Shown here: piece after piece, positions 1-6,279 of the stretch | Layout: each line of letters begins with the position of its first letter | How positions within the stretch are numbered: the first letter of the stretch is position 1 | Assembly: GCA_016777395.1 (NCBI GenBank) | Contig: JADHRO010000103.1 | Location: 1 to 7,243 of the forward strand | Reading direction: 5' to 3' | Source: Chitinophagales bacterium | GTDB lineage: Bacteria; Bacteroidota; Bacteroidia; Chitinophagales; UBA8649 | DNA length: 7,243 nt | Position numbers and translations under genes: made by a program | Notes under the pieces: generated by a model | Databases searched by the model: none | The model's input: the letters and a program-made list of their open reading frames with translations, nothing else | What the model was told of the DNA's origin: nothing

Positions 1-308
1 CCTCATGCGCAAAAGACCCTCAAGACGGTAGCACTGTTATTTGGTATGGTGAGTTCACCGCCCTTCAGCTAGTAAACGATGGGGCAACGTCATTATCGTA
101 TACTATAGGTGGGCAATTAGCTGGTTCGTCGGCCTCTAATGTTTATTATGTTATTGCACCAGATTGCGGAGAAAATGGATCAATAACTTATTCAAATGAA
201 CCTGGTAGTTACAGCTTTACTGTAAAAGACCAAACGGATTTTATTTATTGGACTGGCACAATTGACTTAACCGATGGTGGTTGTGAAGCAATAGAGTTGA
301 CCTGGTAA
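1..308 (+). CDS. Small Bacteroidota-type lipoprotein, 5' end cut off by the window edge
   Basis: An open frame runs from the left edge to a TAA at 306-308, giving about 101 visible residues. The first complete codons read SCAKDPQDGS, and the cut codon before them ends in CC (Ser, Pro, Thr or Ala). This fits a lipobox of the form L-[STA]-S-C, so nearly the whole mature protein is visible and only the signal peptide and start lie outside. Lys-Asp just after the Cys resembles the charged stretch that marks surface-exposed lipoproteins in this phylum. The mature part is short, rich in Ser, Thr, Gly, Tyr and Trp, and looks all-beta. It contains PGSYSFTVKD and ends in a WTGTIDLTDGGC segment plus EAIELTW, resembling small Bacteroidota lipoproteins that I recall with a terminal W-x-G-x-[IV] strand and a GGC turn. 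Two further Cys (in APDCGENG and DGGCEA) could pair. No function can be assigned. Lipoprotein nature is inferred from the partial lipobox. Confidence 0.7.
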   Translation, partial: SCAKDPQDGSTVIWYGEFTALQLVNDGATSLSYTIGGQLAGSSASNVYYVIAPDCGENGSITYSNEPGSYSFTVKDQTDFIYWTGTIDLTDGGCEAIELTW

Positions 309-444
309 TTTAAGTTGGCTTATTAAAATTAATAGCCGAGCATTTAATGATGCAGTATTTTTACAAAACAATTTAAGCCAATTTTATGGTTAACTCAAGG
401 TAAATGCAGCTCCATAGTTATATTGCAGTTGAAGTCATGCTAAT

Positions 445-469
445 AAAAAAAGCCCCGTAAGGGGCTTTT
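445..469 (-). terminator. Intrinsic terminator of the tRNA-Cys gene
   Basis: A perfect 9-bp stem (AAAAGCCCC / GGGGCTTTT, 448-456 with 461-469) closes a 4-nt GTAA loop. Read on the minus strand the GC-rich stem is followed by seven T's (451-445), the classic rho-independent form, beginning one nucleotide after the tRNA 3' end. Read on the plus strand only four T's follow before GAGG, so it may also weakly terminate the lipoprotein transcript, whose stop lies about 140 nt upstream. Confidence 0.88.
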
Positions 470-470
470 G

Positions 471-541
471 AGGTCGGAACCGGATTCGAACCGGTGTAGC
501 AGCTTTTGCAGAGCTGAGCCTAGCCGCTCGGCCATCCGACC
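471..541 (-). tRNA. tRNA-Cys (anticodon GCA)
   Basis: The minus strand folds into a complete cloverleaf of 71 nt. The acceptor stem GGTCGGA (541-535) pairs with TCCGACC (478-472). The anticodon stem CAGCT/AGCTG encloses the 7-nt loop CTGCAAA, so the anticodon is GCA (complement of 507-509), decoding Cys codons UGC and UGU. The T-arm is ACCGG-TTCGAAT-CCGGT. The discriminator base is U73 (position 471), a known identity element of cysteine tRNAs. The 3' CCA is not encoded (CAA follows), so it must be added by tRNA nucleotidyltransferase. The gene stands alone, with its own promoter and terminator. Confidence 0.96.
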
Positions 542-555
542 TTTTTAAAGGACTC

Positions 556-585
556 TAAAGGTAGTGTTTTTTGCAATTTTACAAA
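556..585 (-). promoter_or_regulatory. Bacteroidota-type promoter for tRNA-Cys
   Basis: On the minus strand TTTG (585-582) is followed after 18 nt by TACCTTTA (563-556), which matches the phylum's -7 consensus TAnnTTTG at all but the last position. Transcription would start near 550, leaving a 5' leader of roughly ten nucleotides before the mature tRNA end at 541. The motif match and the spacing are seen in the sequence; activity is inferred. Confidence 0.5.
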
Positions 586-711
586 GAGCTTTCAATTATT
601 TTTTAGAAAATCTAAGCATCCTTGATATCCATTTTTTCTATTTTTCTATAGGTATGGATTAATCTTGAACCTAAGGGCTGCTCGGGTCTAATCTCTAGGC
701 GACTTTTTAGC

Positions 712-1071
712 TTAATTAACTCTTTCCTTTAACTCAATAATGGACCTCTCCGCTTTACCATTAATAGGGGGATTCATCTTGGCAATTTTAACCTTTACCT
801 TTTTGATGCGCTTATCAGTTTCTGACAAAGTTTTTATAATGCGCCCAGCTAAGTGCTCTAGTAGTTTAGAGGGTATTGCCATCTCAGCCTTCACCGCGTC
901 ATGAATAATCTGATAGTCGAAGGTGTCTTCCAGATTATCTGTCGCAACTGATTTCATACTTTTAAACCAAACATCGACATCAGTGAAAAATAAATTTCCT
1001 TTTTCTTGTTCTTCTTTAAACACTCCGTGGTGTCCATGTGTTTCTATATTACTTAGACCAATTTTAATCAT
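712..1071 (-). CDS. folB: Dihydroneopterin aldolase
   Basis: FolB (EC 4.1.2.25) converts 7,8-dihydroneopterin to 6-hydroxymethyl-7,8-dihydropterin plus glycolaldehyde in cytosolic tetrahydrofolate synthesis. The 119-aa length is normal for the family. Aligned from memory with the Staphylococcus aureus enzyme, the key residues are present: the HGVFKEEQEKG segment carries the conserved Glu (E21), DTFDYQ carries the active-site Tyr (Y53), LLEHLA carries the pterin-anchoring Glu (E72), and KIAKMNPPINGKA carries the catalytic Lys (K98). The ATG at 1071-1069 begins MIKIGLSNIETHGHHG, which places the first beta strand as expected. Only a weak AGG lies upstream, in line with leader-poor initiation in this phylum. 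It is transcribed divergently from the acyl-CoA dehydrogenase gene across a 125-nt gap and toward tRNA-Cys. No other folate genes are nearby, and no convincing terminator follows the stop. Confidence 0.95.
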   Translation of the reverse strand: MIKIGLSNIETHGHHGVFKEEQEKGNLFFTDVDVWFKSMKSVATDNLEDTFDYQIIHDAVKAEMAIPSKLLEHLAGRIIKTLSETDKRIKKVKVKIAKMNPPINGKAERSIIELKERVN

Positions 1072-1136
1072 AAAACGCCTTAAATTTCAAATATTTGTGA
1101 ATAAAGTGAGGGGATTCGTAAGATCGATACCTCAAT

Positions 1137-1170
1137 TTGTTTTTAGCCAATCAAAATTATGTTATTTTTG
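1137..1170 (+). promoter_or_regulatory. Candidate promoter of the glutaryl-CoA dehydrogenase gene
   Basis: TATTTTTG at 1163-1170 is a perfect match to the Bacteroidota -7 element TAnnTTTG. A TTTG/TTG at 1136-1139 lies 23 nt upstream, at the long end of the usual spacing. Transcription would start near 1176 and give a leader of about 20 nt before the ATG at 1197. This supports that ATG over any upstream start in the same frame. Confidence 0.5.
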
Positions 1171-1196
1171 TCGGATTATTAGTAAAACCAAACGAA

Positions 1197-2375
1197 ATGC
1201 AACAAGATAATTATACGCACCCCGATTACTTTCTGATGGATGAATTGCTTAGTGAAGAGCATAAAATCATTCGAGATTCTGTTCGTACATGGGTAAAGCA
1301 AAAGTTAAGTCCTGTCATTAACGATTACGCTCAAAAATCAGAGTTTCCGAAATGGATAGTTAAAGAGTTGGGAAATATTGGTGCATTTGGGCCAAATATT
1401 CCTGCTGAATACGGTGGCGGAGGAATGGATGATATTGCCTATGGTATTATCATGCAGGAATTGGAGCGATGTGATTCAGGGGTTCGAAGTACTGCCTCTG
1501 TGCAAGGAAGTTTGGTAATGTATCCGATTTATAAATTTGGAAGTGAGGAGCAAAAGAGAAAATATTTGCCAGGACTAGCGAGTGGTGATTTATTTGGTTG
1601 TTTTGGATTAACGGAACCTAATCACGGTAGTAATCCAGCAGGTATGGAAACGAATATCGTTGACAAAGGAGACCATTATCTATTGAATGGAGCTAAAATG
1701 TGGATCTCAAATTCACCGCTAGCAGACGTAGCTGTGGTATGGGCAAAAAATGAGGAAGGAAAAATCAGGGGATTAATTGTCGAAAAAGGTATGGAAGGGT
1801 TTACTGCTCCAGAAATCAAGAATAAATGGAGTCTAAGAGCATCTATAACCGGAGAGTTGGTCTTTGATAACGTGAAAGTACCGAAGGAAAACTTGTTTCC
1901 AGAAATAGAAGGCCTTCGTGGACCGTTAACTTGTCTAAGCAGTGCTCGATATGGAATTGCATGGGGCGCTTTGGGTGCAGCTATGGACTGTTACGATACC
2001 GCATTGAAGTATTCGCTTGAACGTCAGCAATTTGGCAGACCATTAGCTGGATTTCAATTACAACAAAAGAAATTGGCTGAAATGATTACTGAAATTACCA
2101 AAGGGCAATTGTTGGTTTGGCGATTAGGGAATCTCAAGAATGAAGACCGAGCTACACCTGCACAAATTTCTATGGCAAAACGTAACTCTTGTGAAGTTGC
2201 TATAAATATAGCTCGTGAAGCCAGACAAATGCTTGGCGGTATGGGTATTAGCGGAGAATACAGCATTATGCGTCATTCGATGAACTTAGAAAGTGTAATC
2301 ACGTATGAGGGGACGCATGATATTCATCTACTTATTACAGGAATGGATGTTACGGGCGTGAATGCCTTTCAATAA
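1197..2375 (+). CDS. gcdH: Glutaryl-CoA dehydrogenase (acyl-CoA dehydrogenase family)
   Basis: This cytosolic FAD flavoenzyme (EC 1.3.8.6) oxidises and decarboxylates glutaryl-CoA to crotonyl-CoA, in lysine and tryptophan breakdown. From the ATG at 1197 it is 392 aa, the usual length. The N-terminal helical domain spans about residues 15-135, the central beta domain (with FGLTEPNHGSNP at 136-147 and the WISNSPLAD segment) about 136-235, and the C-terminal helical domain about 245-390. The catalytic base is Glu371 in TYEGTHDIH. Arg97 in GVRSTASVQGSLVM matches the substrate-carboxylate-binding Arg94 of human GCDH, which separates this enzyme from short- and medium-chain acyl-CoA dehydrogenases. 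RYGIAWGALGA and RQMLGGMGI are also typical. The frame is open upstream to a TTG at 1137, but that stretch holds the likely promoter, while MQQDNYTHPDYFLMDELLSEEH matches the N-terminus I expect in Bacteroidota homologues. Electrons presumably pass to an electron-transfer flavoprotein encoded elsewhere. Confidence 0.95.
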   Translation: MQQDNYTHPDYFLMDELLSEEHKIIRDSVRTWVKQKLSPVINDYAQKSEFPKWIVKELGNIGAFGPNIPAEYGGGGMDDIAYGIIMQELERCDSGVRSTASVQGSLVMYPIYKFGSEEQKRKYLPGLASGDLFGCFGLTEPNHGSNPAGMETNIVDKGDHYLLNGAKMWISNSPLADVAVVWAKNEEGKIRGLIVEKGMEGFTAPEIKNKWSLRASITGELVFDNVKVPKENLFPEIEGLRGPLTCLSSARYGIAWGALGAAMDCYDTALKYSLERQQFGRPLAGFQLQQKKLAEMITEITKGQLLVWRLGNLKNEDRATPAQISMAKRNSCEVAINIAREARQMLGGMGISGEYSIMRHSMNLESVITYEGTHDIHLLITGMDVTGVNAFQ

Positions 2376-2442
2376 CTAGTTCTTCCAATCTTGCCCGTTT
2401 CGGTTATTTTTTCCAAGCGGCAATAGGATTATTAAATATTAA

Positions 2443-2470
2443 TTGTTTGAACCTGCAATTAATATTTTTA
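2443..2470 (+). promoter_or_regulatory. Weak candidate promoter for the aroC cluster
   Basis: TTG at 2443-2445 is followed after 17 nt by TATTTTTA at 2463-2470, seven of eight positions of TAnnTTTG. A start near 2477 would leave a leader of about 45 nt before the aroC ATG. The area is very AT-rich, so a chance match is possible. The gap to gcdH (146 nt) and the absence of a clear terminator after gcdH leave read-through open. Confidence 0.28.
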
Positions 2471-2521
2471 AGGATTTTATGGTTTCTTAAAATTCGATTT
2501 TCTCCCTATCTTGCGAGGGTT

Positions 2522-3604
2522 ATGGCAGGCAACAGCTTTGGTGATTTATTCAGAATTATGACGTATGGCGAAAGTCATGGGAAAGCCATGGGCACTGTTA
2601 TTGATGGCTGTCCGGCAGGTGTGCAGATTTCGGCAGTAGAAATTCAGCAAGCCTTAGATCGAAGAAGACCAGGTCAGTCTAAGATAACCACACCGAGAAA
2701 TGAAGCGGATCAAGTTGAAATCTTATCGGGAGTTTTTGAGGGAGTGACCTTGGGAACACCGATTTCCTTGTTAATTGCCAACAAAGATCAAAATAGTAAA
2801 GACTACGGTCATCTTAAAGATACATATAGACCTAGTCATGCAGATTTCACCTATCAAGAAAAATATGGCATAAGGGATTATAGAGGTGGAGGAAGAGCTT
2901 CAGCCCGAGAAACGGCAGGAAGGGTAGCTGCGGGTGTTGTCGCACATAAATTACTGCTATCGGATATGTCTATTCAGGTCAATGCATATGTATCTGCTAT
3001 TGCAGGAATAAGCCTAGGACAATCCTATAAAGAATTGGATTTAAGTCTGATAGATGATAATATAGTTCGCTGTCCGGATCAAGGGACTGCGGAGCAAATG
3101 ATTACCTTGATAGAAAAAGCAAAAGCAGATGGGGATTCCTTAGGTGGAATTATTACTTGTGTAGTATCTGGATGCAAAGTTGGACTTGGAGAACCTGTTT
3201 TTGATAAATTAGAAGCTCAACTAGCTAAAGCCATGTTGTCTATTCCAGCGGTGAAAGGTTTTGAAGTTGGGAGTGGATTTAGTGGGACACTGTTAAAAGG
3301 ATCAGAGCATAATGATCCTTTCATCAAAGCTGGTGGTCAAATGAGGACGAAGACGAATCATTCTGGCGGAATCCAAGGCGGAATCAGCAATGGAATGGAC
3401 ATCTACTTTAGAGTAGCGTTTAAGCCAACAGCCACCATTATGCAAAAACAAAGGAGTGTTAATCAGCAAGGAGAGCAGATTACCTTGGAAGCTAAAGGAA
3501 GGCATGATCCATGTGTCCTCCCAAGAGCGGTCCCAATCGTTGAAGCAATGACTAATTTGGTTTTAGCGGATTTATACCTAAAAAATAAACTAAGTCAAAT
3601 ATGA
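2522..3604 (+). CDS. aroC: Chorismate synthase
   Basis: AroC (EC 4.2.3.5) converts 5-enolpyruvylshikimate-3-phosphate to chorismate, the last step of the shikimate pathway, using reduced FMN. From the ATG at 2522 it is 360 aa, normal for the bacterial enzyme. All family signatures are present: the N-terminal FGDLFRIMTYGESHG with conserved His19, RPSHADFTY with His106, RGGGRASARET at 121-131, NHSGGIQGGISNG at 279-291, and the C-terminal KGRHDPCVLPRAVP from residue 325. The two His are the catalytic ones by analogy with characterised enzymes. The frame is open upstream to a TTG at 2447, but the extra 25 residues are hydrophobic, unlike the family, and would displace the conserved start MAGNSFG. 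A GAGGG lies only two bases before the ATG, too close for a normal Shine-Dalgarno. The stop codon overlaps the next gene's start (ATGA), which suggests translational coupling. Confidence 0.97.
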   Translation: MAGNSFGDLFRIMTYGESHGKAMGTVIDGCPAGVQISAVEIQQALDRRRPGQSKITTPRNEADQVEILSGVFEGVTLGTPISLLIANKDQNSKDYGHLKDTYRPSHADFTYQEKYGIRDYRGGGRASARETAGRVAAGVVAHKLLLSDMSIQVNAYVSAIAGISLGQSYKELDLSLIDDNIVRCPDQGTAEQMITLIEKAKADGDSLGGIITCVVSGCKVGLGEPVFDKLEAQLAKAMLSIPAVKGFEVGSGFSGTLLKGSEHNDPFIKAGGQMRTKTNHSGGIQGGISNGMDIYFRVAFKPTATIMQKQRSVNQQGEQITLEAKGRHDPCVLPRAVPIVEAMTNLVLADLYLKNKLSQI

Positions 3605-5001
3605 AGAAGTCATTAGCCCTTCATTGGAAAATCATCATCGGGATGGTTTTAGGTATCATTTGGGCGCTTCTTTCCGCACAGTTTGGATGGAGTAAATTTA
3701 CATTGGATTGGATTAAGCCTTTTGGAGATATCTTCCTAAATGCCTTAAAATTGATTGCTATACCCTTGGTTTTGTTTTCAGTGATTGGAGGAATTATAGG
3801 CATTGGTAATCCAGAACACTTGGGAAGAATGGGGGTCAAAACCCTTGGGCTATATTTGATTTCGACAGTCTTTGCAGTGAGCTTGGGTTTGGTATTGGTC
3901 AACGTCATTAAACCCGGTGAAAATGCGGATCTAAAGAATAGGATTCAGTATGAGTTGTGGGCAGATTCCAATGAAATCGAGGTTAAAGATGGTGAATGTT
4001 ATTCTTGCTTGGAGGAGAATGAAGGATTGGTCAATGAGATTAAAGCTTTTATGGCCAATGAGCAATTATCTGAAGAGCTTATTAAGCGACTTGAAACTAA
4101 AGAGAAAACTGAAGCAGGCGGACCATTAAGAGCATTGGTGGATATTGTACCTTCCAACTTGTTTGATGCTTTCATCAAAAATTCAATGCTCCAGATTATT
4201 TTCTTTGCCATATTTTTTGGGCTGGCATCTTTGTATATACCTCAAAAGCAAGCAACCATTGTAAAAGACTTTATAAATGCTATTAATGAAGTGTTTTTAA
4301 AGATGATAGATTTCATTATGCACTTAGCTCCATATTTTGTATTTGCACTAATGGCAGGTGTCCTTACAAAAATAGCGGGAGATGATATTGGTGCCATGCT
4401 TGGAGTTTTTGAAAAACTGCTCTACTATTTCTTGGTGGTAATAACTGGCTTATTGATAATGATATTTATATTTTATCCATTGCTTCTTAAAACATTTACA
4501 AATGATTTTAAATACTTAGAGTTCTTTAGAAATATTGCTCCTGCTCAGACTCTTGCTTTTTCATCTAGTTCAAGCGCGGCAACTTTACCTGTAACTATGG
4601 AAGTAGTTGAAGAGAACTTGAAGGTAAATAAAAAAGTGAGCCGATTCGTTCTGCCAATTGGCGCAACCGTGAACATGGATGGCACAAGTCTATATCAAGC
4701 CGTTGCTGCTATATTTTTAGCACAGTTCCATATGATTGACTTAAGCTTAGGACAGCAGTTAACTATTATAGTTACCGCTACTTTGGCTTCCATTGGCTCT
4801 GCTGCGGTTCCTAGTGCCGGTTTGGTGATGTTAATGATTGTGTTAACTAGTGTTGGGTTAAACCCCGCCTGGATAGCTATAATCCTTCCAGTTGATCGTT
4901 TGTTAGATATGGTGCGAACAACAGTTAACGTTACTGGTGATGCAACAATTGCAAGCTTGATAGATAAATCAGAGAATCATGACCAAGCAGGAGAAGATTG
5001 A
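3601..5001 (+). CDS. Dicarboxylate/amino acid:cation symporter (DAACS family), probably for glutamate/aspartate
   Basis: This inner-membrane Na+ or H+ coupled transporter has the GltPh/EAAT fold. Over 466 residues the N-terminal helices are at about 9-27, 42-66 and 80-103, TM4 at about 186-212, then TM5-TM6. The transport core has re-entrant hairpin HP1 with SSSSSAATLP (321-330), TM7 with NMDGT (358-362), HP2 with ASIGSAAVPSAG (396-407) and TM8 with LDMVRTTVNVTGD (435-447). D436, R439, T440 and N443 match GltPh D394, R397, T398 and N401. Asp plus Arg points to acidic amino acids rather than C4-dicarboxylates or neutral amino acids; this is inference. The TM3-TM4 loop, periplasmic by GltPh topology, is enlarged to about 80 residues and contains a CYSC motif (C133, C136) and a charged helical stretch. 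Its start overlaps the aroC stop by 4 nt and its end overlaps the ureohydrolase gene by 23 nt. No Shine-Dalgarno is present. Confidence 0.93.
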   Translation: MKKSLALHWKIIIGMVLGIIWALLSAQFGWSKFTLDWIKPFGDIFLNALKLIAIPLVLFSVIGGIIGIGNPEHLGRMGVKTLGLYLISTVFAVSLGLVLVNVIKPGENADLKNRIQYELWADSNEIEVKDGECYSCLEENEGLVNEIKAFMANEQLSEELIKRLETKEKTEAGGPLRALVDIVPSNLFDAFIKNSMLQIIFFAIFFGLASLYIPQKQATIVKDFINAINEVFLKMIDFIMHLAPYFVFALMAGVLTKIAGDDIGAMLGVFEKLLYYFLVVITGLLIMIFIFYPLLLKTFTNDFKYLEFFRNIAPAQTLAFSSSSSAATLPVTMEVVEENLKVNKKVSRFVLPIGATVNMDGTSLYQAVAAIFLAQFHMIDLSLGQQLTIIVTATLASIGSAAVPSAGLVMLMIVLTSVGLNPAWIAIILPVDRLLDMVRTTVNVTGDATIASLIDKSENHDQAGED

Positions 5002-5995
5002 CAGTTATAACCCTTCAGGTGTTGGTCTAGACAATGGACATCTTTTTGGTTTACCGTTTGGGTTTGAAGAATCAGATATCATTGTTTTACCTGTTCCTTG
5101 GGAACTCACAGCTTCTTATGGCGGAGGGACTTCGAAAGCACCACAGCAGATTTTAAAAGCTTCTACACAATTAGATCTTTATCATTTAAATTATCCTGAA
5201 GCATGGAAGCAGGGTGTTTTTATGTTGGATGTTTCAGACGAAATCTATAAGCTCAACTCTAAATACGTGCAAAAGGCTAATGAGCTTATTTTGTTGCAAG
5301 AGAAGGGTAAGTCGATTGAGGAGTTAAATGAGCAAATTACTGAAATTAATCAGGTTTGTGATACGCTTAGGAAATGGGTCTTTGAACAAGCTATGCGCTT
5401 GTTAAACAGGGGGAAAAAGGTCATTCTTTTAGGGGGAGACCACAGCACGCCGCTAGGTTATATGCAAGCTTTAGCCCAAAAATATGACTCATTTGGAATT
5501 CTTCAGATTGATGCGCACGCAGATCTTCGTCAAGCCTATGAAGGTTTTGAATTTTCCCATGCATCCATAATGTTTAATGCTTTAAAAATGACTCAACTAA
5601 CATCTTTGGTTCAAGTAGGTGTGCGGGATATTTGTAAAGAGGAGATAGACCTTATTCAAGCAGATAAACGAATTCGAACTTACTTTGATATTAAATTGCA
5701 TCAGGAACGATTTAGAGGGGTATCAGTATCCGAGCAGTGGGATAGGATTATCAAAGATTTGCCAGAGAGGGTCTATGTTTCATTTGATATTGATGGTTTG
5801 GATCCAAAGCTTTGTCCAAATACAGGAACACCGGTGCCGGGCGGATTGCAGTATGCAGAGGTAGTAGAGCTTTTTCGCCGACTGAAGGACAGCGGTAAGG
5901 AAATAATCGGTTGTGATTTGAATGAAGTAGGTAATCAAGAATGGGATGCAAATGTGGGTGCACGTATTCTTTATGAACTATCTTGTATTCTATAA
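4979..5995 (+). CDS. Ureohydrolase (agmatinase/arginase family), probable agmatinase
   Basis: This cytosolic dimanganese hydrolase releases urea from a guanidino compound, in the SpeB/arginase family. All six metal ligands are visible in 338 residues: H155 in GGDHS, D178, H180 and D182 in DAHAD, and D270 and D272 in SFDIDGLDP. The catalytic core ends with CPNTGTPVPGG and a GCDLNEV segment. Residues about 85-140 form a mostly helical, charged insertion (VQKANELILLQEKGKS and following) before the GGDHS strand, making it longer than Escherichia coli SpeB (about 306 aa). The substrate is not settled by sequence: agmatine is the default name for this subfamily, but arginine, formimidoylglutamate or guanidine are possible. 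The chosen ATG lies inside the symporter's last codons, and the next Met is at residue 82, well past the conserved NGHLFGLPFGF segment, so the 23-nt overlap seems real. Expression is probably coupled to the transporter. Confidence 0.9.
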   Translation: MTKQEKIDSYNPSGVGLDNGHLFGLPFGFEESDIIVLPVPWELTASYGGGTSKAPQQILKASTQLDLYHLNYPEAWKQGVFMLDVSDEIYKLNSKYVQKANELILLQEKGKSIEELNEQITEINQVCDTLRKWVFEQAMRLLNRGKKVILLGGDHSTPLGYMQALAQKYDSFGILQIDAHADLRQAYEGFEFSHASIMFNALKMTQLTSLVQVGVRDICKEEIDLIQADKRIRTYFDIKLHQERFRGVSVSEQWDRIIKDLPERVYVSFDIDGLDPKLCPNTGTPVPGGLQYAEVVELFRRLKDSGKEIIGCDLNEVGNQEWDANVGARILYELSCIL

Positions 5996-6028
5996 AAAAC
6001 TTAAGACTTGCCTCAGGTTTAGTCTTAA
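5994..6028 (-). terminator. Intrinsic terminator, second stop for the leftward metal operon
   Basis: TTAAGACT (6001-6008) and AGTCTTAA (6021-6028) form a perfect 8-bp stem with a 12-nt loop. On the minus strand the stem is followed by G and then six T's (5999-5994), the pattern of an intrinsic terminator. On the plus strand no T tract follows. It lies beyond the larger palindrome as seen by leftward transcription, so it acts as a backup. Its T tract overlaps the stop codon of the ureohydrolase gene. Confidence 0.6.
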
Positions 6029-6068
6029 ATAAAAAATCCATTCGTTTAAACGAATGGATTTTTTATTT
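6027..6068. terminator. Bidirectional intrinsic terminator, perfect 42-bp palindrome
   Basis: Every base from 6027 to 6068 is mirrored by its complement around the centre at 6047/6048. The core arm is ATCCATTCG with GTTTAAAC in the middle, flanked by A6 on the left and T6 on the right. Read either way this is a hairpin followed by a T tract, so it can terminate both the rightward aroC-symporter-ureohydrolase cluster and the leftward HMA operon. Its right end touches the stop codon (6070-6068) of the 69-aa HMA gene. Confidence 0.9.
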
Positions 6069-6277
6069 TAATAGACTACACTATAACTGGTATCCTTAAA
6101 GGCCTCTTGCAAATCGCCTTTATCAAAGTTAGATTGGTCGATTTCCAATTGAGCTTCTCCATTTTCCAAGGAGACATTTACATTAGAAACACCTTTTACA
6201 GCGGTAAGAATATCTTGCACATGTTGCTGGCAATTGCCGCACATCATCCCTGATACTTGAAGTATTTTAGCAGCCAT
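6068..6277 (-). CDS. CopZ-like heavy-metal-associated (HMA) domain protein, cytosolic metallochaperone
   Basis: This 69-aa single-domain protein has the ferredoxin-like HMA fold (beta-alpha-beta-beta-alpha-beta). The metal site is GMMCGNCQQHV, a GMxCxxC motif with C13 and C16, the form seen in copper chaperones and in the N-terminal domains of P1B-type ATPases. There is no signal peptide, so it acts in the cytosol. The usual role of such proteins is to bind Cu(I) and pass it to an export ATPase or a regulator; the metal here is inferred, and Hg or another soft metal cannot be excluded. No partner ATPase is in view. Its ATG lies 2 nt after the stop of the secreted HMA gene, so the two are almost certainly co-transcribed and probably translationally coupled. 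It is the last gene before the shared terminator. Confidence 0.9.
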   Translation of the reverse strand: MAAKILQVSGMMCGNCQQHVQDILTAVKGVSNVNVSLENGEAQLEIDQSNFDKGDLQEAFKDTSYSVVY

Positions 6278-6279
6278 AG

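Noticed and set aside
317..337. Hairpin GGC-TATTA / TAATA-GCC just after the lipoprotein stop
   Set aside because: The stem is AT-rich with a bulge and has no T tract after it, so it is too weak to call a terminator.
542..711. Search for a small gene or RNA between folB and tRNA-Cys
   Set aside because: Apart from the tRNA promoter I see only AT-rich sequence, very short frames and an ATCCAT/ATGGAT inverted repeat too small to be meaningful.
1088..1097. Palindrome CAAATATTTG upstream of folB, containing a partial -7 element on the minus strand (AATATTTG)
   Set aside because: No TTG or TTTG lies at a suitable distance upstream, and a 10-bp AT-rich palindrome is not enough for a promoter or operator call.
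1107..1134. Inverted repeat TGAGG / CCTCA in the folB-gcdH divergent region, possible operator
   Set aside because: Only five bases per arm around an 18-nt spacer; such repeats arise by chance in a region this size.
1137..1196. N-terminal extension of glutaryl-CoA dehydrogenase from a TTG
   Set aside because: The stretch overlaps the best promoter match, and the added residues are not expected from family members as I recall them.
923..1210. Plus-strand open frame running opposite folB
   Set aside because: It lies antisense to a clearly recognisable folB, resembles no protein family, and ends inside the gcdH coding region.
2391..2423. TTGCC / GGCAA inverted repeat after gcdH as a terminator
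   Set aside because: Five-bp arms with a long loop and no T tract after the right arm; not a credible intrinsic terminator.
2447..2521. N-terminal extension of chorismate synthase from a TTG; the hydrophobic residues could look like a membrane anchor
   Set aside because: Chorismate synthase is cytosolic and starts close to its FG-x-x-F-x-x-x-T-x-GESHG motif; the ATG at 2522 fits, and the upstream sequence looks like an AT-rich leader.
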